From contig JAJCXQ010000710.1 of the NCBI GenBank assembly GCA_029263355.1, positions 1 through 35,035 of the forward strand: a stretch of DNA of 35,035 nucleotides. The letters run 5' to 3'. A program made the translations under genes and the position numbers. The DNA comes from Acidobacteriota bacterium. GTDB taxonomy: Bacteria; Acidobacteriota; Thermoanaerobaculia; Multivoradales; J023. The notes beneath the pieces were generated by a model, which was not told the DNA's origin, did not search any database, and worked only from the letters and a program-made list of their open reading frames with translations. Position 1 is the stretch's first letter, and every line of letters starts with the position of its first letter. Shown piece after piece: positions 17,282-26,114 of this stretch.

Positions 17282-17351
17282 CCTGGCAAGGACCGACCGA
17301 CAGGTTTTGCCAGTGTTCGAATATGGGACCATCAACCACAAGGAGACACTC

Positions 17352-17393
17352 ATGCGCGTCACACCCGGTGGCCTGATTCGACCCGATGTCTGA
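17352..17393 (+). CDS. Possible 13-residue leader peptide
   Basis: ATG at 17352 preceded by AAGGAG (17339-17344), the best ribosome site in this gap. It encodes MRVTPGGLIRPDV and stops 8 bp inside the methyltransferase ORF, in a different frame. It may be a leader that couples translation to the methyltransferase, or the original start of that gene displaced by a frameshift. Confidence 0.35.
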   Translation: MRVTPGGLIRPDV

Positions 17394-19044
17394 GGTTGCT
17401 AGCAACCTTGGCCGTTCATCCTCGGCTGGCCCCGAGGGGGCCAACCGAGGTTGCTCGTCGGTTGTAAGTCACGAGCATCTGGCGATGATCCAAACGATCA
17501 TCGAGGAGCTCCCGACGGTGGCTGCCGCCCAGGTTGTGATCTGCGACGATCAGCTCTGTGAGGAGCAAGTCTGTCGTGATGAGGTCTGTGGTGGCCACAG
17601 CGAGCGCCGAGACATCGTTGCCTTTCTGCTTCCCGATCTAGCTTACATTGTTGCGGAGGAAGAGCGTGTCAGCCACACGGTGGAATGGCAGCGCCGGAGT
17701 GTTTTGCGTTGGAACCGGATCTTCGACCTGCTCTACAACCTCGAGCCGCCAAACGACAACCCTGCGCTCAATACCATCGGCTGGGTTGATACCGCGACCG
17801 ACACCGACCTCTCGGCTGAAGAAATGCACCGGTGGTTGTCGGATGCCGCCTGCGGCATTCTGTCCCTCGAGCCTCGACGAGTGCTCGAGATCGGTTGCGG
17901 GACAGGGATGATCCTCTACCGCGTCGCACCACACTGCGAGCACTTTCACGCCACCGACATCTCGCGTCGAATGTTGGATCAGCTGAAAAGCCGCCGCGGT
18001 CTCGAGGCATCCCAAGGCGGCCTGCCAACCAACGTCACTCTCGAGCAGGCCGCGGCCGACGAGCTCCGTCATCGATTCGACAGCTTCGATGTTGTCGTCA
18101 TCAACTCAGTGGTGCAGTATTTCCCATCGATCCAGTATTTGCGGGCGTTACTCCAAGGCATGGCAGAGTCGTTGCCCAACGGCGGGGCAATCTACCTCGG
18201 CGATATCCGAAGCCTGCCGTTGTTGGAGAGCTACTTCACCGATGTGCTGTTGACGCAAGCCGAAGACGACGAGTCACTGAGTCAGTTGTGGGAGCGAGTT
18301 GCTGGCCAGTGGCAATGCGAGTCCGAGTTGATCATCGATCCAGCGTTCTTTGGTGCGCTCCGTCAGGTCATCTCGCGTGTGGTTCAGGTAGATGTCTTAC
18401 CCAAACGGGGTCGCGGGACCAGTGAAATGTTTCTTTATCGATATCAGGTGGTCTTGCGAATCGGTGAGTCTTTGCCGGTACCGACCATAGAACCTCTCCA
18501 CACCGCTTGGCTCGACTGGCGAGAGGGCGGCCTGAACATGGATTGTCTGCGCCGCCGATTGACGGACGAGGCGCCGGAGACTCTCGCCCTCGCAGCGGTC
18601 CCCAATGCCCGCCACGACCGGTCCCGAGCGATCGCCGAGCTGATGAAGGCGGGTGCTGGCGTCGCCACGGTGGGCGAGTTACGCCGTCGGCTCCCAGCGG
18701 CCCTCGGCCAAAATGTGGGTGTTGAACCCGAAGATCTGTGGTCCCTCTCCGGCGAGCTCGGCTACGTGATGAAGTGGAGTTGGGCTCGTCACGGTCCCGA
18801 AGGACACTTCGACGTCTACTTGACGCGCGGCGACTTGGCCGGTTCGTCCAATGGCCCGACCTGGCCAGAATCGGTTGAGGGGCCAGTTGCCGCCGATGGC
18901 TGGTCGACTCTGGCCACGCGACCGTTTGCTGGCCGCCTGGTCAGCACCCTGCCCGCCGCCGCTCGCGCCCATGTAGAAGATCGAGGACTCGGAGGTCCGA
19001 TGCCGGATCGCTATGTGGTGCGTCCTACCTGTACTGCATCCTAA
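17386..19044 (+). CDS. Free-standing NRPS-type SAM methyltransferase with adenylation-subdomain remnants
   Basis: 552 residues. The core is the methyltransferase domain that in nonribosomal peptide synthetases is inserted in the adenylation C-terminal subdomain: WNRIFDLLYNLEPP, NTIGWVDTATDTDLSAEEM, SAM motif I VLEIGCGTG (166-174), VVVINSVVQYFPS, YLGDIRSLPLLESYF, LPKRGRGTSEMFLYRYQVVL, then the post-domain WLDWREGGLNMDCLRRRL and VEPEDLWSLSGELGYVM. At the front MIQTIIEELPTVAAAQVV and DIVAFLLPD resemble the adenylation subdomain before the insertion, and at the end LPAAARAHVEDRGLGGPMPDRYVV resembles its re-entry, but motif A10 and a carrier domain are missing. Residues 51-70 form a C-x4-C-x4-C-x4-C repeat. 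The 17386 start is the longest; M34 at 17485 is an alternative. Substrate unknown. Confidence 0.8.
   Translation: MSEVASNLGRSSSAGPEGANRGCSSVVSHEHLAMIQTIIEELPTVAAAQVVICDDQLCEEQVCRDEVCGGHSERRDIVAFLLPDLAYIVAEEERVSHTVEWQRRSVLRWNRIFDLLYNLEPPNDNPALNTIGWVDTATDTDLSAEEMHRWLSDAACGILSLEPRRVLEIGCGTGMILYRVAPHCEHFHATDISRRMLDQLKSRRGLEASQGGLPTNVTLEQAAADELRHRFDSFDVVVINSVVQYFPSIQYLRALLQGMAESLPNGGAIYLGDIRSLPLLESYFTDVLLTQAEDDESLSQLWERVAGQWQCESELIIDPAFFGALRQVISRVVQVDVLPKRGRGTSEMFLYRYQVVLRIGESLPVPTIEPLHTAWLDWREGGLNMDCLRRRLTDEAPETLALAAVPNARHDRSRAIAELMKAGAGVATVGELRRRLPAALGQNVGVEPEDLWSLSGELGYVMKWSWARHGPEGHFDVYLTRGDLAGSSNGPTWPESVEGPVAADGWSTLATRPFAGRLVSTLPAAARAHVEDRGLGGPMPDRYVVRPTCTAS
17536..17595 (+). repeat. Four 15-bp coding repeats giving a C-x4-C series
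   Basis: Units encode VICDD, QLCEE, QVCRD and EVCGG, with cysteines C53, C58, C63 and C68 of the methyltransferase. The three last units share the GTCTGT / CTCTGT core. Typical adenylation subdomains lack this insertion. Confidence 0.8.
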
Positions 19045-19047
19045 CAA

Positions 19048-19068
19048 GGGCCGACACAAGGTCGGCCC
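19048..19068 (+). terminator. Terminator hairpin after the methyltransferase gene
   Basis: Perfect 8-bp stem GGGCCGAC / GTCGGCCC with loop ACAAG, starting 4 bp after the stop codon. No T-run follows, as is common in high-GC genomes. Confidence 0.65.
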
Positions 19069-19147
19069 CGGCCCAAGGCAGCAAATGCCGAGCGGTCGGG
19101 GGGTTCGAAACCATCGGTTTTAGCTGTGCTGCTATGCTCGTGGCATC

Positions 19148-19735
19148 ATGCCGATACAGTCCCGTGAAGTCACGGCGCTTCACGACGCCTGGAGCGAAGG
19201 CGAGCCGGACGCGCTCGCCGAGTTGATGCCGCTGGTTTACGACGAGCTGCGCCGGATTGCGATGAGCCAGTTTCGCCGTGAGGGTAAGAGCCATACCTTG
19301 CAGCCGACGGCGGTTGTCAACGAGGTGTTTGTGCGGCTCAAGGGTCAGCGGCAAGTCGGCTGGCGCGATCGCAACGAGTTCTTCGCCGTAGCGGCGAAAC
19401 TGATCCGCCGGGTGCTGGTCGACCATGCGCGTCACCGTAATCGGCTCAAGCGTGGCGGCGATGTGCCGAGAGTACCCTTTGACGAGATGCTCGGTCGTGC
19501 CGAGTTGCGGGCGCCGAGTCTCATCGCTCTCGACGATGCCCTCGAAGACCTGGCCCGTATGGCGCCGCGCCAGAGCCGGGTCGTCGAGCTCAAGATCTTC
19601 GGTGGCTTGACTCTCGAAGAGATTGCCGACGCGTTGGAGATCTCGCGCTCGACGGTCCATCGCGAGTGGAACGCTGCCCTTTTATGGCTACGTCGGGAGC
19701 TCAGCCCGATCCGGGAAGGCGAGGCGAAGAGCTGA
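19148..19735 (+). CDS. ECF sigma factor, QPT-type, partner of downstream kinase
   Basis: 195-residue alternative sigma factor of the Sigma70_ECF family. Region 2: VYDELRRIAMSQFRREGKSHTLQPTAVVNEVFVRLKGQ, followed by FFAVAAKLIRRVLVDHARHRNRLKRGG; region 4: VVELKIFGGLTLEEIADALEISRSTVHREWNAALLWLRREL. Where classical ECFs have an acidic DAED in region 2.2 this one has LQPTA (T54), so core RNA polymerase binding may need phosphorylation (inference from the known ECF-kinase pair EcfP/PknT of Vibrio parahaemolyticus). No anti-sigma gene is adjacent; instead a Ser/Thr kinase follows 126 bp later. Start chosen at the ATG at 19148, which gives the usual family N-terminus; no strong ribosome site. Confidence 0.93.
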   Translation: MPIQSREVTALHDAWSEGEPDALAELMPLVYDELRRIAMSQFRREGKSHTLQPTAVVNEVFVRLKGQRQVGWRDRNEFFAVAAKLIRRVLVDHARHRNRLKRGGDVPRVPFDEMLGRAELRAPSLIALDDALEDLARMAPRQSRVVELKIFGGLTLEEIADALEISRSTVHREWNAALLWLRRELSPIREGEAKS

Positions 19736-19861
19736 CAATGAAGGCACAGGGTTTCTGGTCGGCATTGAGGACACAGACGAATTATTGAAACGAATCGCCT
19801 GGCGTTGGCGCGGTACACTATGAGGAGGGGCGTGACTGGGACGGGTGGAAAGTGTGAGCTG

Positions 19862-22369
19862 ATGCCGCCGATGACTCCGGAGCGATGGCAGCGTGTGACA
19901 GCGTTGTTGGACGAAGTATTGCCATGTGATCCCAGTCAGCGCGAGGAGCGGCTGGAAATCTTGTGCGAGGGCGACGAAGAGCTGCGTCGGGAGGTCGAGT
20001 CACTCCTGCGTTATGAAGCGGAGAGCGTCAGTGTGTTGGAAGAGCCACTCGCGCCGTGGCGCCCGTCAGCCAAGGAAACTTGGCCGGGGGGAGAAACGCC
20101 GCCCGAAACCGATGAGGTTGGCCTCCGAATTGGTCCGTATCGCGTCTTACAGCGTCTCGGTGCGGGCGGTATGGGGACCGTCTATCTGGCGGCGCGTGAG
20201 GACGACTTCCGCAAGCGGGTCGCTCTCAAGCGGATCAAGCGCCAAGTGTTGTCCGAGGAGGTGCTCTATCGTTTCGAGAACGAGCGTCAGATCCTGGCTG
20301 ATCTCGAACATCCCAACATCGCTCGGATCCTCGATGCTGGCAAAACGCAGGATCAACTGCCCTACTTCGCCATGGAGTATGTTGACGGACGGGCGATCGA
20401 CACCTACTGCAACCGGCAACGGCTGACGGTTCGTCAGCGTATCGAGCTGGTGCTCGAGGTGTGCTCGGCGCTCCAGCTGGCGCACCAGAATTTGGTGGTC
20501 CATCGGGATCTCAAGCCCGGCAATATCCTGGTGACCCGTGACGGCGTGCCCAAGCTGATCGACTTCGGGATCGCCAAACACTTGGAGCCTGCGTCGGTGC
20601 CTCACGATCTGGCGACCCAGGCCGGGACTCGGCCGATGACTCTCAGGTACGCCAGTCCCGAACAGTTTTCGCGGCTGCCGATCACCACCGCCTCGGACAT
20701 CTACTCTCTGGGCGTCCTCATTTACCAGTTATTGACCGGCCACGACCCTTATCCCTTCGATCAAGGCCTGGTGGCGATGCATCGGTCGATCTGCGAGCAC
20801 GATCCGATGAAGCCGAGCGCTGCGGTAGCTCGGTCAGTTGAAGTCCAGGTTTCCAAGACTTGTGTTGAAACCCGGACTCCCCAGGTGGTCAGCTGGGACC
20901 GGAGCACCAGCCCTGAGAAGCTGAAGAGCGCGCTCGCCGGCGATCTCGACGGCATCCTGCTCAAAGCATTGCGCAAGAAACCCGAGAACCGTTATCGCTC
21001 GGTCGAGCAGCTTGCCGATGATCTGAGGCTCCACCTCCAGGGACTACCGGTCAGCGCCTGCGAAGGGACGTTTCACTATCTAACCGGCAAGTTTGTTCGG
21101 CGGCACACTGTGCCGCTGATCGCGGCGGGCGTCGTGCTGTTGCTGGTTGTCGGCTCGGCTCTGGCAATCATCACCTTGCGGCGTCAGGCGGCGGACAAAG
21201 AGGCCCGCAGCGAACAGGTCCGAGTGCGAGCTGCCCTGACCGGCGAGGTGCTCGACAACGTGATCGGAGCCTTCGATCCTGAGGAAGCCGGGAACCGGGT
21301 GACTCCATTGGTCTTCTTGAACCGCACCCGGCAGCGGATCCGCGAAGATCTCGAGTCCGACCCGGAGCTGCTTGCCGACCTGCTGCTAGGTCCCCTGTGT
21401 AGTTCCTACAACAAACTGGGATATTCGGAGGAGGCCCTGGCCTCGCTCGAGGAAGCCCTCGATATTCTTCGACCCCTTCGCTCAGGAGACGATCCGAAGA
21501 TCGCTGAAATCCTGGTCAACCAGGGAGCCGTCTTCTTTCTGACAGGTGATTACGAGAAAGCAGAGGAGCGTTCACGCGACGGTCTCGAGATGCGCCAGCG
21601 TCTGGGCATGAGAGACGCCGATCTCGTAGGTCCCCTGCAAAACCTCGCGTCGAACCTTTTCCAGCAAGGAGAGCTCGACGAGGCCGCCCAGCTCTATCAA
21701 GAAGCCGTCATGATCCTGGAGCGGGATCTAGGCCCGGGATCACGGCAGTCGGCGCGGCCGCTGCGCAGTCTCGGGATGGTGGAGTTTCTCCACGGCAGGG
21801 TGGCTCAAGCTCGGACGATGTTGGACCAGTCGTTAGCTATCGAGCTTGAGCACCGGGGCCCGGACAGCTTGCGAGTCGCCGCGCTGCGCAGCACCCTGGG
21901 CAGGGTCCTCCATGCCGAGGGCCGGTACGAGGATGCCGATCTTGAATTGCTCCAAGCCTTGAGAATTCGACGGTCGAAGCTCGATGCCGACCATATCGAG
22001 ATCGCCCGGGCCGAGAGGAATCTGGCCGCGGTGATGATTGAGCTCGGTGACCTGGCTACTGCCAAGGTGCTGCTCGACCATGCACAGCAAGCCTTCCGGC
22101 GCGCCAACGTTGGGCGGGAGCGGCCCGACGAAGACTGGGAGCTTGCGGAAAGCGAAAGCCTGCTCGGTGCGCTGTTGGCAGCACAGGGACACTACCAAGA
22201 AGCTGAGACTTGTTTGATCGAAAGCTACCACGCAATCGCGGCAGCGAGAGGACCGGAATTAATCTATGCGCAGCAGGCCCTGAGGCGGGTGAATCTGCTT
22301 TATGAGCTGTGGGGCAAGCCGGCAAGGGCCGCCGAGGAAATGACCGTGTTGAAAGTCGGAACAGAATGA
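19862..22369 (+). CDS. Transmembrane Ser/Thr protein kinase with TPR tail (RD type)
   Basis: About 835 residues. An N-terminal helical piece (MTPERWQRVTALLDEVL) leads to a Hanks-type kinase: glycine loop LGAGGMGTVYLA (about 100-111), K123 (VALKRIK), HRDLKPGNIL (catalytic D216), IDFGIAK (D234), RYASPEQF and DIYSLGVLIYQLLTG, so it should be active. One membrane helix (about 417-439, VPLIAAGVVLLLVVGSALAI) separates it from an outside region of tetratricopeptide repeats, such as EEALASLEEALDIL and LDEAAQLYQEAVMIL. The frame begins earlier at a TTG (19805), but the family usually starts MTPERW, so 19862 (or 19871) is preferred. It follows an ECF sigma gene; phosphorylation of that sigma is the likely role. 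A bidirectional terminator follows. Confidence 0.9.
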   Translation: MPPMTPERWQRVTALLDEVLPCDPSQREERLEILCEGDEELRREVESLLRYEAESVSVLEEPLAPWRPSAKETWPGGETPPETDEVGLRIGPYRVLQRLGAGGMGTVYLAAREDDFRKRVALKRIKRQVLSEEVLYRFENERQILADLEHPNIARILDAGKTQDQLPYFAMEYVDGRAIDTYCNRQRLTVRQRIELVLEVCSALQLAHQNLVVHRDLKPGNILVTRDGVPKLIDFGIAKHLEPASVPHDLATQAGTRPMTLRYASPEQFSRLPITTASDIYSLGVLIYQLLTGHDPYPFDQGLVAMHRSICEHDPMKPSAAVARSVEVQVSKTCVETRTPQVVSWDRSTSPEKLKSALAGDLDGILLKALRKKPENRYRSVEQLADDLRLHLQGLPVSACEGTFHYLTGKFVRRHTVPLIAAGVVLLLVVGSALAIITLRRQAADKEARSEQVRVRAALTGEVLDNVIGAFDPEEAGNRVTPLVFLNRTRQRIREDLESDPELLADLLLGPLCSSYNKLGYSEEALASLEEALDILRPLRSGDDPKIAEILVNQGAVFFLTGDYEKAEERSRDGLEMRQRLGMRDADLVGPLQNLASNLFQQGELDEAAQLYQEAVMILERDLGPGSRQSARPLRSLGMVEFLHGRVAQARTMLDQSLAIELEHRGPDSLRVAALRSTLGRVLHAEGRYEDADLELLQALRIRRSKLDADHIEIARAERNLAAVMIELGDLATAKVLLDHAQQAFRRANVGRERPDEDWELAESESLLGALLAAQGHYQEAETCLIESYHAIAAARGPELIYAQQALRRVNLLYELWGKPARAAEEMTVLKVGTE

Positions 22370-22392
22370 CGATTCCTTGGTTCTTTACGGTT

Positions 22393-22430
22393 GCAAGCAG
22401 GGCAGCCGACGAACCGACTGCCCTGCTTGC
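22393..22430. terminator. Bidirectional terminator between convergent genes
   Basis: Perfect 13-bp stem GCAAGCAGGGCAG / CTGCCCTGCTTGC with a 12-nt loop, placed between the 3' ends of the kinase (22369) and the small secreted peptide gene on the minus strand (22450). It can end transcription from both sides. Confidence 0.85.
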
Positions 22431-22449
22431 GGGATGGTCTCCAGGACAG

Positions 22450-22635
22450 CTAGGCGAACAGCCCGGTCAAGAAGTCCCACAGGTTGTGGAGAAGGCCGAA
22501 GACGAAGTTTCGGTTCGGATCGGGGTCGACAATGATGTCCTCTGCCAAGACGTTGCTGGTCACCAGCAACAAGGTGAACAGAACACAATAAATGTGATGG
22601 GTGACTTTATGGTCGATCAAGTTAGTAAAAAACAT
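22450..22635 (-). CDS. Small secreted peptide, 61 residues
   Basis: ATG at 22635 with GGAGG 7 nt upstream on the minus strand (22643-22647), clearly a better start than earlier in-frame ATGs. The product opens MFFTNLIDHKVTHHIY, continues with a hydrophobic signal core (CVLFTLLLVTSNVLA) and would be cleaved before EDIIV, leaving a ~31-residue mature peptide. That peptide has an acidic, proline-rich front (EDIIVDPDPNRN) and a hydrophobic aromatic tail (FVFGLLHNLWDFLTGLFA). No family recognised. It lies alone between the first kinase and the regulator gene and could be a signal, a membrane-active peptide, or a partner of the neighbouring sensors; all of this is inference. Confidence 0.6.
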   Translation of the reverse strand: MFFTNLIDHKVTHHIYCVLFTLLLVTSNVLAEDIIVDPDPNRNFVFGLLHNLWDFLTGLFA

Positions 22636-22738
22636 GACATTTCCTCCATTGGATCTCATGGATCCGACAACAGTAAAAAAGTGACAGGTTATTGGAGTTT
22701 GTTTTGTCTCCCTGCGCCGGTCTCTTCCGGCCAACCTG

Positions 22739-22761
22739 CCGTGGCGTTGTTCCCGCCACGG
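22739..22761. other. Hairpin in the divergent region between peptide gene and regulator gene
   Basis: Perfect 8-bp stem CCGTGGCG / CGCCACGG with a 7-nt loop, in the 348-bp gap 22636-22983 between two divergent starts. A TATACT at 22884-22889 could be a -10 element for the regulator, but I see no matching -35. Nothing else recognisable in this gap. Confidence 0.4.
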
Positions 22762-22983
22762 TCTAAAACTACCGAGCGCTACGCCTCGAGTTGTGATGCC
22801 CCGGTATCGCGCGGGTGAGGGAGGGGAATGACCGGAGGTGAAGGGGAAGTGATGCCGGGGTGAGAGAGTCGTGAAGGGCGCGTTATACTGAGGCCAAATC
22901 GCTTCTTACCTGGTTCGGGAGTCGTAGCAAGAGAGAACGTTCTATTGCTTTAATCGAATGTGCCTATTGTTGTGGGAGCGCCG

Positions 22984-25911
22984 ATGTCTGAATTACAGAT
23001 CGAATTTGATGAATATCGTCTGGACTTGAACAATCAATGCCTGTTGCGGGATGCGGAAGAGATTTCGTTGCGACCGAAGGCTTTTGCCGTGCTCCAAAAG
23101 CTGGCGGAGCACGCCGGTCAGCTGGTCACCAAAGAGGATCTTCTGGACTCGGTCTGGGCGGGGACCCATGTCCAGGAGGAGGTGCTGAAAGGTTGCATCC
23201 GAGAGTTGCGCCAAGCGTTCGGTGACGATCCGAGGCAACCGCGTTTCATTCGCACGCTGCCCCGCCGCGGCTATCGATTCATCGGCTCGTTGCCGGTCGA
23301 GAATCGGGAAGTTTTAGCCCCGTCGCTGACCGGCCAGGCATTACCGCCCTTCACCGAAGCCAGTGCTGTCTTCGGACGCCAGGGTGAGCTTTCCGGTCTC
23401 GAAGCGTGTCTGGAAAAGGCTTTGCTCGGCGAGCGTCAGATCGTTTTCGTTTCAGGCGACAGCGGGATCGGCAAGACCGCCTTGGTGGACAGCTTCTTGG
23501 CGCGGGCAGCTCGGGATTCCGAGATCTTGATCGCCTACGGCCAGTGCCAGGAGCTCTACGGTAAGGGTGAGGCCTACATGCCGGTGCTCGAGGCCCTGGA
23601 GCGCGTCGGCCGCGAGGCGGGCACCGGCCGATTGGTGCCGCTGCTCAATCGGCACGCGCCGACCTGGCTGGTACAGATGCCGTCGTTGATCGACGATCGG
23701 GCCCAAGAAGCACTCCAGAGGCGTCTAGCGACCGCCACCGCGGGTCGCATGTTGCGCGAGATCGCACTGGCGCTCGAGGCTCTGACCGCCGAGATCCCAC
23801 TGGTGTTGGTGCTCGAAGATCTGCACTGGAGCGACTACTCGACGGTTGATCTGATTTCCTCGTTGGCGCGTCGGCGGCTGCCGGCGCGGTTGTTATTGAT
23901 CGGCACCTACCGGCCGACGCCGATCAGCACCGAGAAACATCCACTCAAGACGGTGCATCAACATCTGCGCATCCATCGCCAATGTGTCGACCTGCCGTTG
24001 GTTGGCCTCGAGCGTATGGCGCTGGAAGAGTTCCTGGCGATGCGGCTAGGTGAAGGTAGCAGGTCGGCGCACTTGGTCGACATGCTGGGGCGCCTCACAG
24101 AGGGTAATCCTCTGTTTCTACAGACCATGGTCGACGACTTGTTGGAGCGCGGTCAACTAGTCTCGCACGACGGCTTCTGGCAGCTCGATGAGGAGTCTGA
24201 AGACATCGGGGTGGCCGACAGCTTGCAGCAGATGATTCAGGAGAAGCTCGAGACCTTGAGCGCCGAGGATCAGCGATTGTTGGAGGCGGCGAGCGTCGTC
24301 GGTATGGATTTCTCAGCCGAGGTGGTGGCGGCGGCGGTAGACCAGGACGTTGTCGAGGTCGAACGGTGTTATCAGGCGATGGTGCGCCAGGGCCAATTCC
24401 TGCGTGCCCACGAGGAGCGGATCGATCGCCACACTGAGACGCGTTTCGCCTTTTCTCATGCGTTGCACCAGAGTGTGCTCTACCAGCGACTGACCGTGGC
24501 GCGGCGAGTCCAGCTCCACCGTCGGATCGGCGAGGCGCTGGAGGCGAGTCACGAGGATCGGCCAGGGGAGAATATCGCGGCGCTGGCGATGCACTTCGAG
24601 CGTGGGCGGAGCCCGCGCAAGGCGGTTGAGTACCACGTCCGGGCGGCGCAGAAGACGATCCGCCGCTCGGCCTACCGTGAAGCGGTTGACCACCTCAACC
24701 GCGGTCTCGACTTCATGAAACTGCTGCCCGACAATGACGAGTGTCGGCGCCAAGAGCTGGCGCTGCAGACGGCTCTTGGAAATGCCCTGGTGGCGATCAA
24801 AGGCTACGGCATCGAGGAGGTTGGGCAGTCTTACACCCGGGCGCAAGAGCTTTCTCAGCAGTTGGATGAGCACGCCGAAGAACTAACGGCTTTGTGGGGC
24901 CTGGCGCAGTTCCGAGTCACTCGCGGTGAGCTCCAAGAAGCTGGCCAACTGGGAGACGAGAGTCTAGCGCGTGGCGAACAGCGGCCAGACCCGGAGCTGG
25001 TGCTCCTCGGCCACCGCATCCTGGGAATGACTCACTTCTATGCGGGCTTGCCGGCGTTGGCCCGCGAGCATCTGGAGACTGGACTGGCACTTGGTGGATC
25101 GCGGCCCTTCGACAGTCAAGAGCTCGATGAATCGGTGGTCTATTGTCGTTCGTTGCTCGGATTGGTGCTGTGGATCTTGGGCTATCCAGACCTGGCGTTG
25201 GAACGTTGTGACGAAGCGGTGAACATCGCCCGTCGCAACAACCATCCGATGAGTCTCGGCTGCGCCCACCATCATCGCGGGATGGTGTTGTTCTTCCGCC
25301 ACGAAGTTGATGCCACCCGCAGAGAAGCCGAGGTCTTGCTCAAGATCGCTGCCGACCACGGGCTGCCGCAATGGTCGGCCTGGGGCAATCTATTGCAGGG
25401 GTGGGTGCGCTCACTCGATCAACCGATCGCGGCGGTCCCTCAGTTATGCCAGGCCCTCGCTGCCTGGCGGGCGATTGGCGCCCGATCGATGGCTCCGACC
25501 TATCTCGCAATCCTGGCCTCGGCTTTCGAGCGTTCGGGGGACGCCAAAATGGGTTTGGCGACCCTCAGCGAAGCATTGCAGCTGGTCGAGGAGCACGGCG
25601 AGCACCTCAACGAATCGGAGCTCCTACGGCTCAAGGGCAGGCTGTTGCAAGCCCATCGCCCCGAAGAAGCGGAGGAGTTCTTTCGCCGAGCCCTCGACAT
25701 CGCCCGCGCCCAGAAGGGCCTGTCTTGGGAGCTGTGGGTGGTGACCAGCCTCAGCCGGCTGTTGGTCGAGGACGGTCGAGACTTCGAGGCGAGTGAGTTA
25801 TTGAGAGATGTCTGCGGTCGCTTCACCGAAGGCTTCGAGACCCCGGACCTGCGCGGTGCCCAGGCTCTGATAGGCGAGATCAATGGCCGTTTGCTGACGG
25901 CTCCCTCCTGA
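22984..25911 (+). CDS. Winged-helix regulator with ATPase (STAND-like) and TPR domains
   Basis: 975 residues from the ATG at 22984 (GGGAG 5-6 nt upstream). An OmpR-type winged-helix DNA-binding domain (about 1-102: ISLRPKAFAVLQKLAEH, VTKEDLLDSVW, CIRELRQAFGDD, FIRTLPRRGYRFIG) is joined to an AAA_16-like ATPase with Walker A GDSGIGKT (158-165) and Walker B LVLVLEDLHWSD (about 273-284), then HHRRIGEALEAS-type helical region and TPR repeats to the C-terminus. Architecture is that of MalT/STAND-type one-component regulators: the repeats sense an input, nucleotide-dependent assembly follows, and DNA is bound. No receiver domain. Lies between the two sigma-kinase pairs; targets unknown. Confidence 0.9.
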   Translation: MSELQIEFDEYRLDLNNQCLLRDAEEISLRPKAFAVLQKLAEHAGQLVTKEDLLDSVWAGTHVQEEVLKGCIRELRQAFGDDPRQPRFIRTLPRRGYRFIGSLPVENREVLAPSLTGQALPPFTEASAVFGRQGELSGLEACLEKALLGERQIVFVSGDSGIGKTALVDSFLARAARDSEILIAYGQCQELYGKGEAYMPVLEALERVGREAGTGRLVPLLNRHAPTWLVQMPSLIDDRAQEALQRRLATATAGRMLREIALALEALTAEIPLVLVLEDLHWSDYSTVDLISSLARRRLPARLLLIGTYRPTPISTEKHPLKTVHQHLRIHRQCVDLPLVGLERMALEEFLAMRLGEGSRSAHLVDMLGRLTEGNPLFLQTMVDDLLERGQLVSHDGFWQLDEESEDIGVADSLQQMIQEKLETLSAEDQRLLEAASVVGMDFSAEVVAAAVDQDVVEVERCYQAMVRQGQFLRAHEERIDRHTETRFAFSHALHQSVLYQRLTVARRVQLHRRIGEALEASHEDRPGENIAALAMHFERGRSPRKAVEYHVRAAQKTIRRSAYREAVDHLNRGLDFMKLLPDNDECRRQELALQTALGNALVAIKGYGIEEVGQSYTRAQELSQQLDEHAEELTALWGLAQFRVTRGELQEAGQLGDESLARGEQRPDPELVLLGHRILGMTHFYAGLPALAREHLETGLALGGSRPFDSQELDESVVYCRSLLGLVLWILGYPDLALERCDEAVNIARRNNHPMSLGCAHHHRGMVLFFRHEVDATRREAEVLLKIAADHGLPQWSAWGNLLQGWVRSLDQPIAAVPQLCQALAAWRAIGARSMAPTYLAILASAFERSGDAKMGLATLSEALQLVEEHGEHLNESELLRLKGRLLQAHRPEEAEEFFRRALDIARAQKGLSWELWVVTSLSRLLVEDGRDFEASELLRDVCGRFTEGFETPDLRGAQALIGEINGRLLTAPS

Positions 25912-26114
25912 GCAGACGGGGTGGCTCGGGCTAGCGACCTGCCGCCAGCCCGCCGCTTCGTCGATCCATGAGCCCTGGCAGTCGATGCATCCCAGTCCTG
26001 TCGCTCGCCAAAACTTCCCTCGATAACATCGCCGCGCCGATGCCGAGGGGCGGCACGGCCCCCGCAGACGACGACTTCGTCACGCACCATGAGCTGAACA
26101 CGAGGGGGCAAGGA

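Noticed and set aside
19098..19120. tRNA T-arm-like GGTTCGAAACC
   Set aside because: No acceptor stem, anticodon arm or D-arm could be built around it.
19805..19861. TTG at 19805 as start of the first kinase
   Set aside because: Adds 19 residues with no family counterpart; homologues begin near MTPERW.
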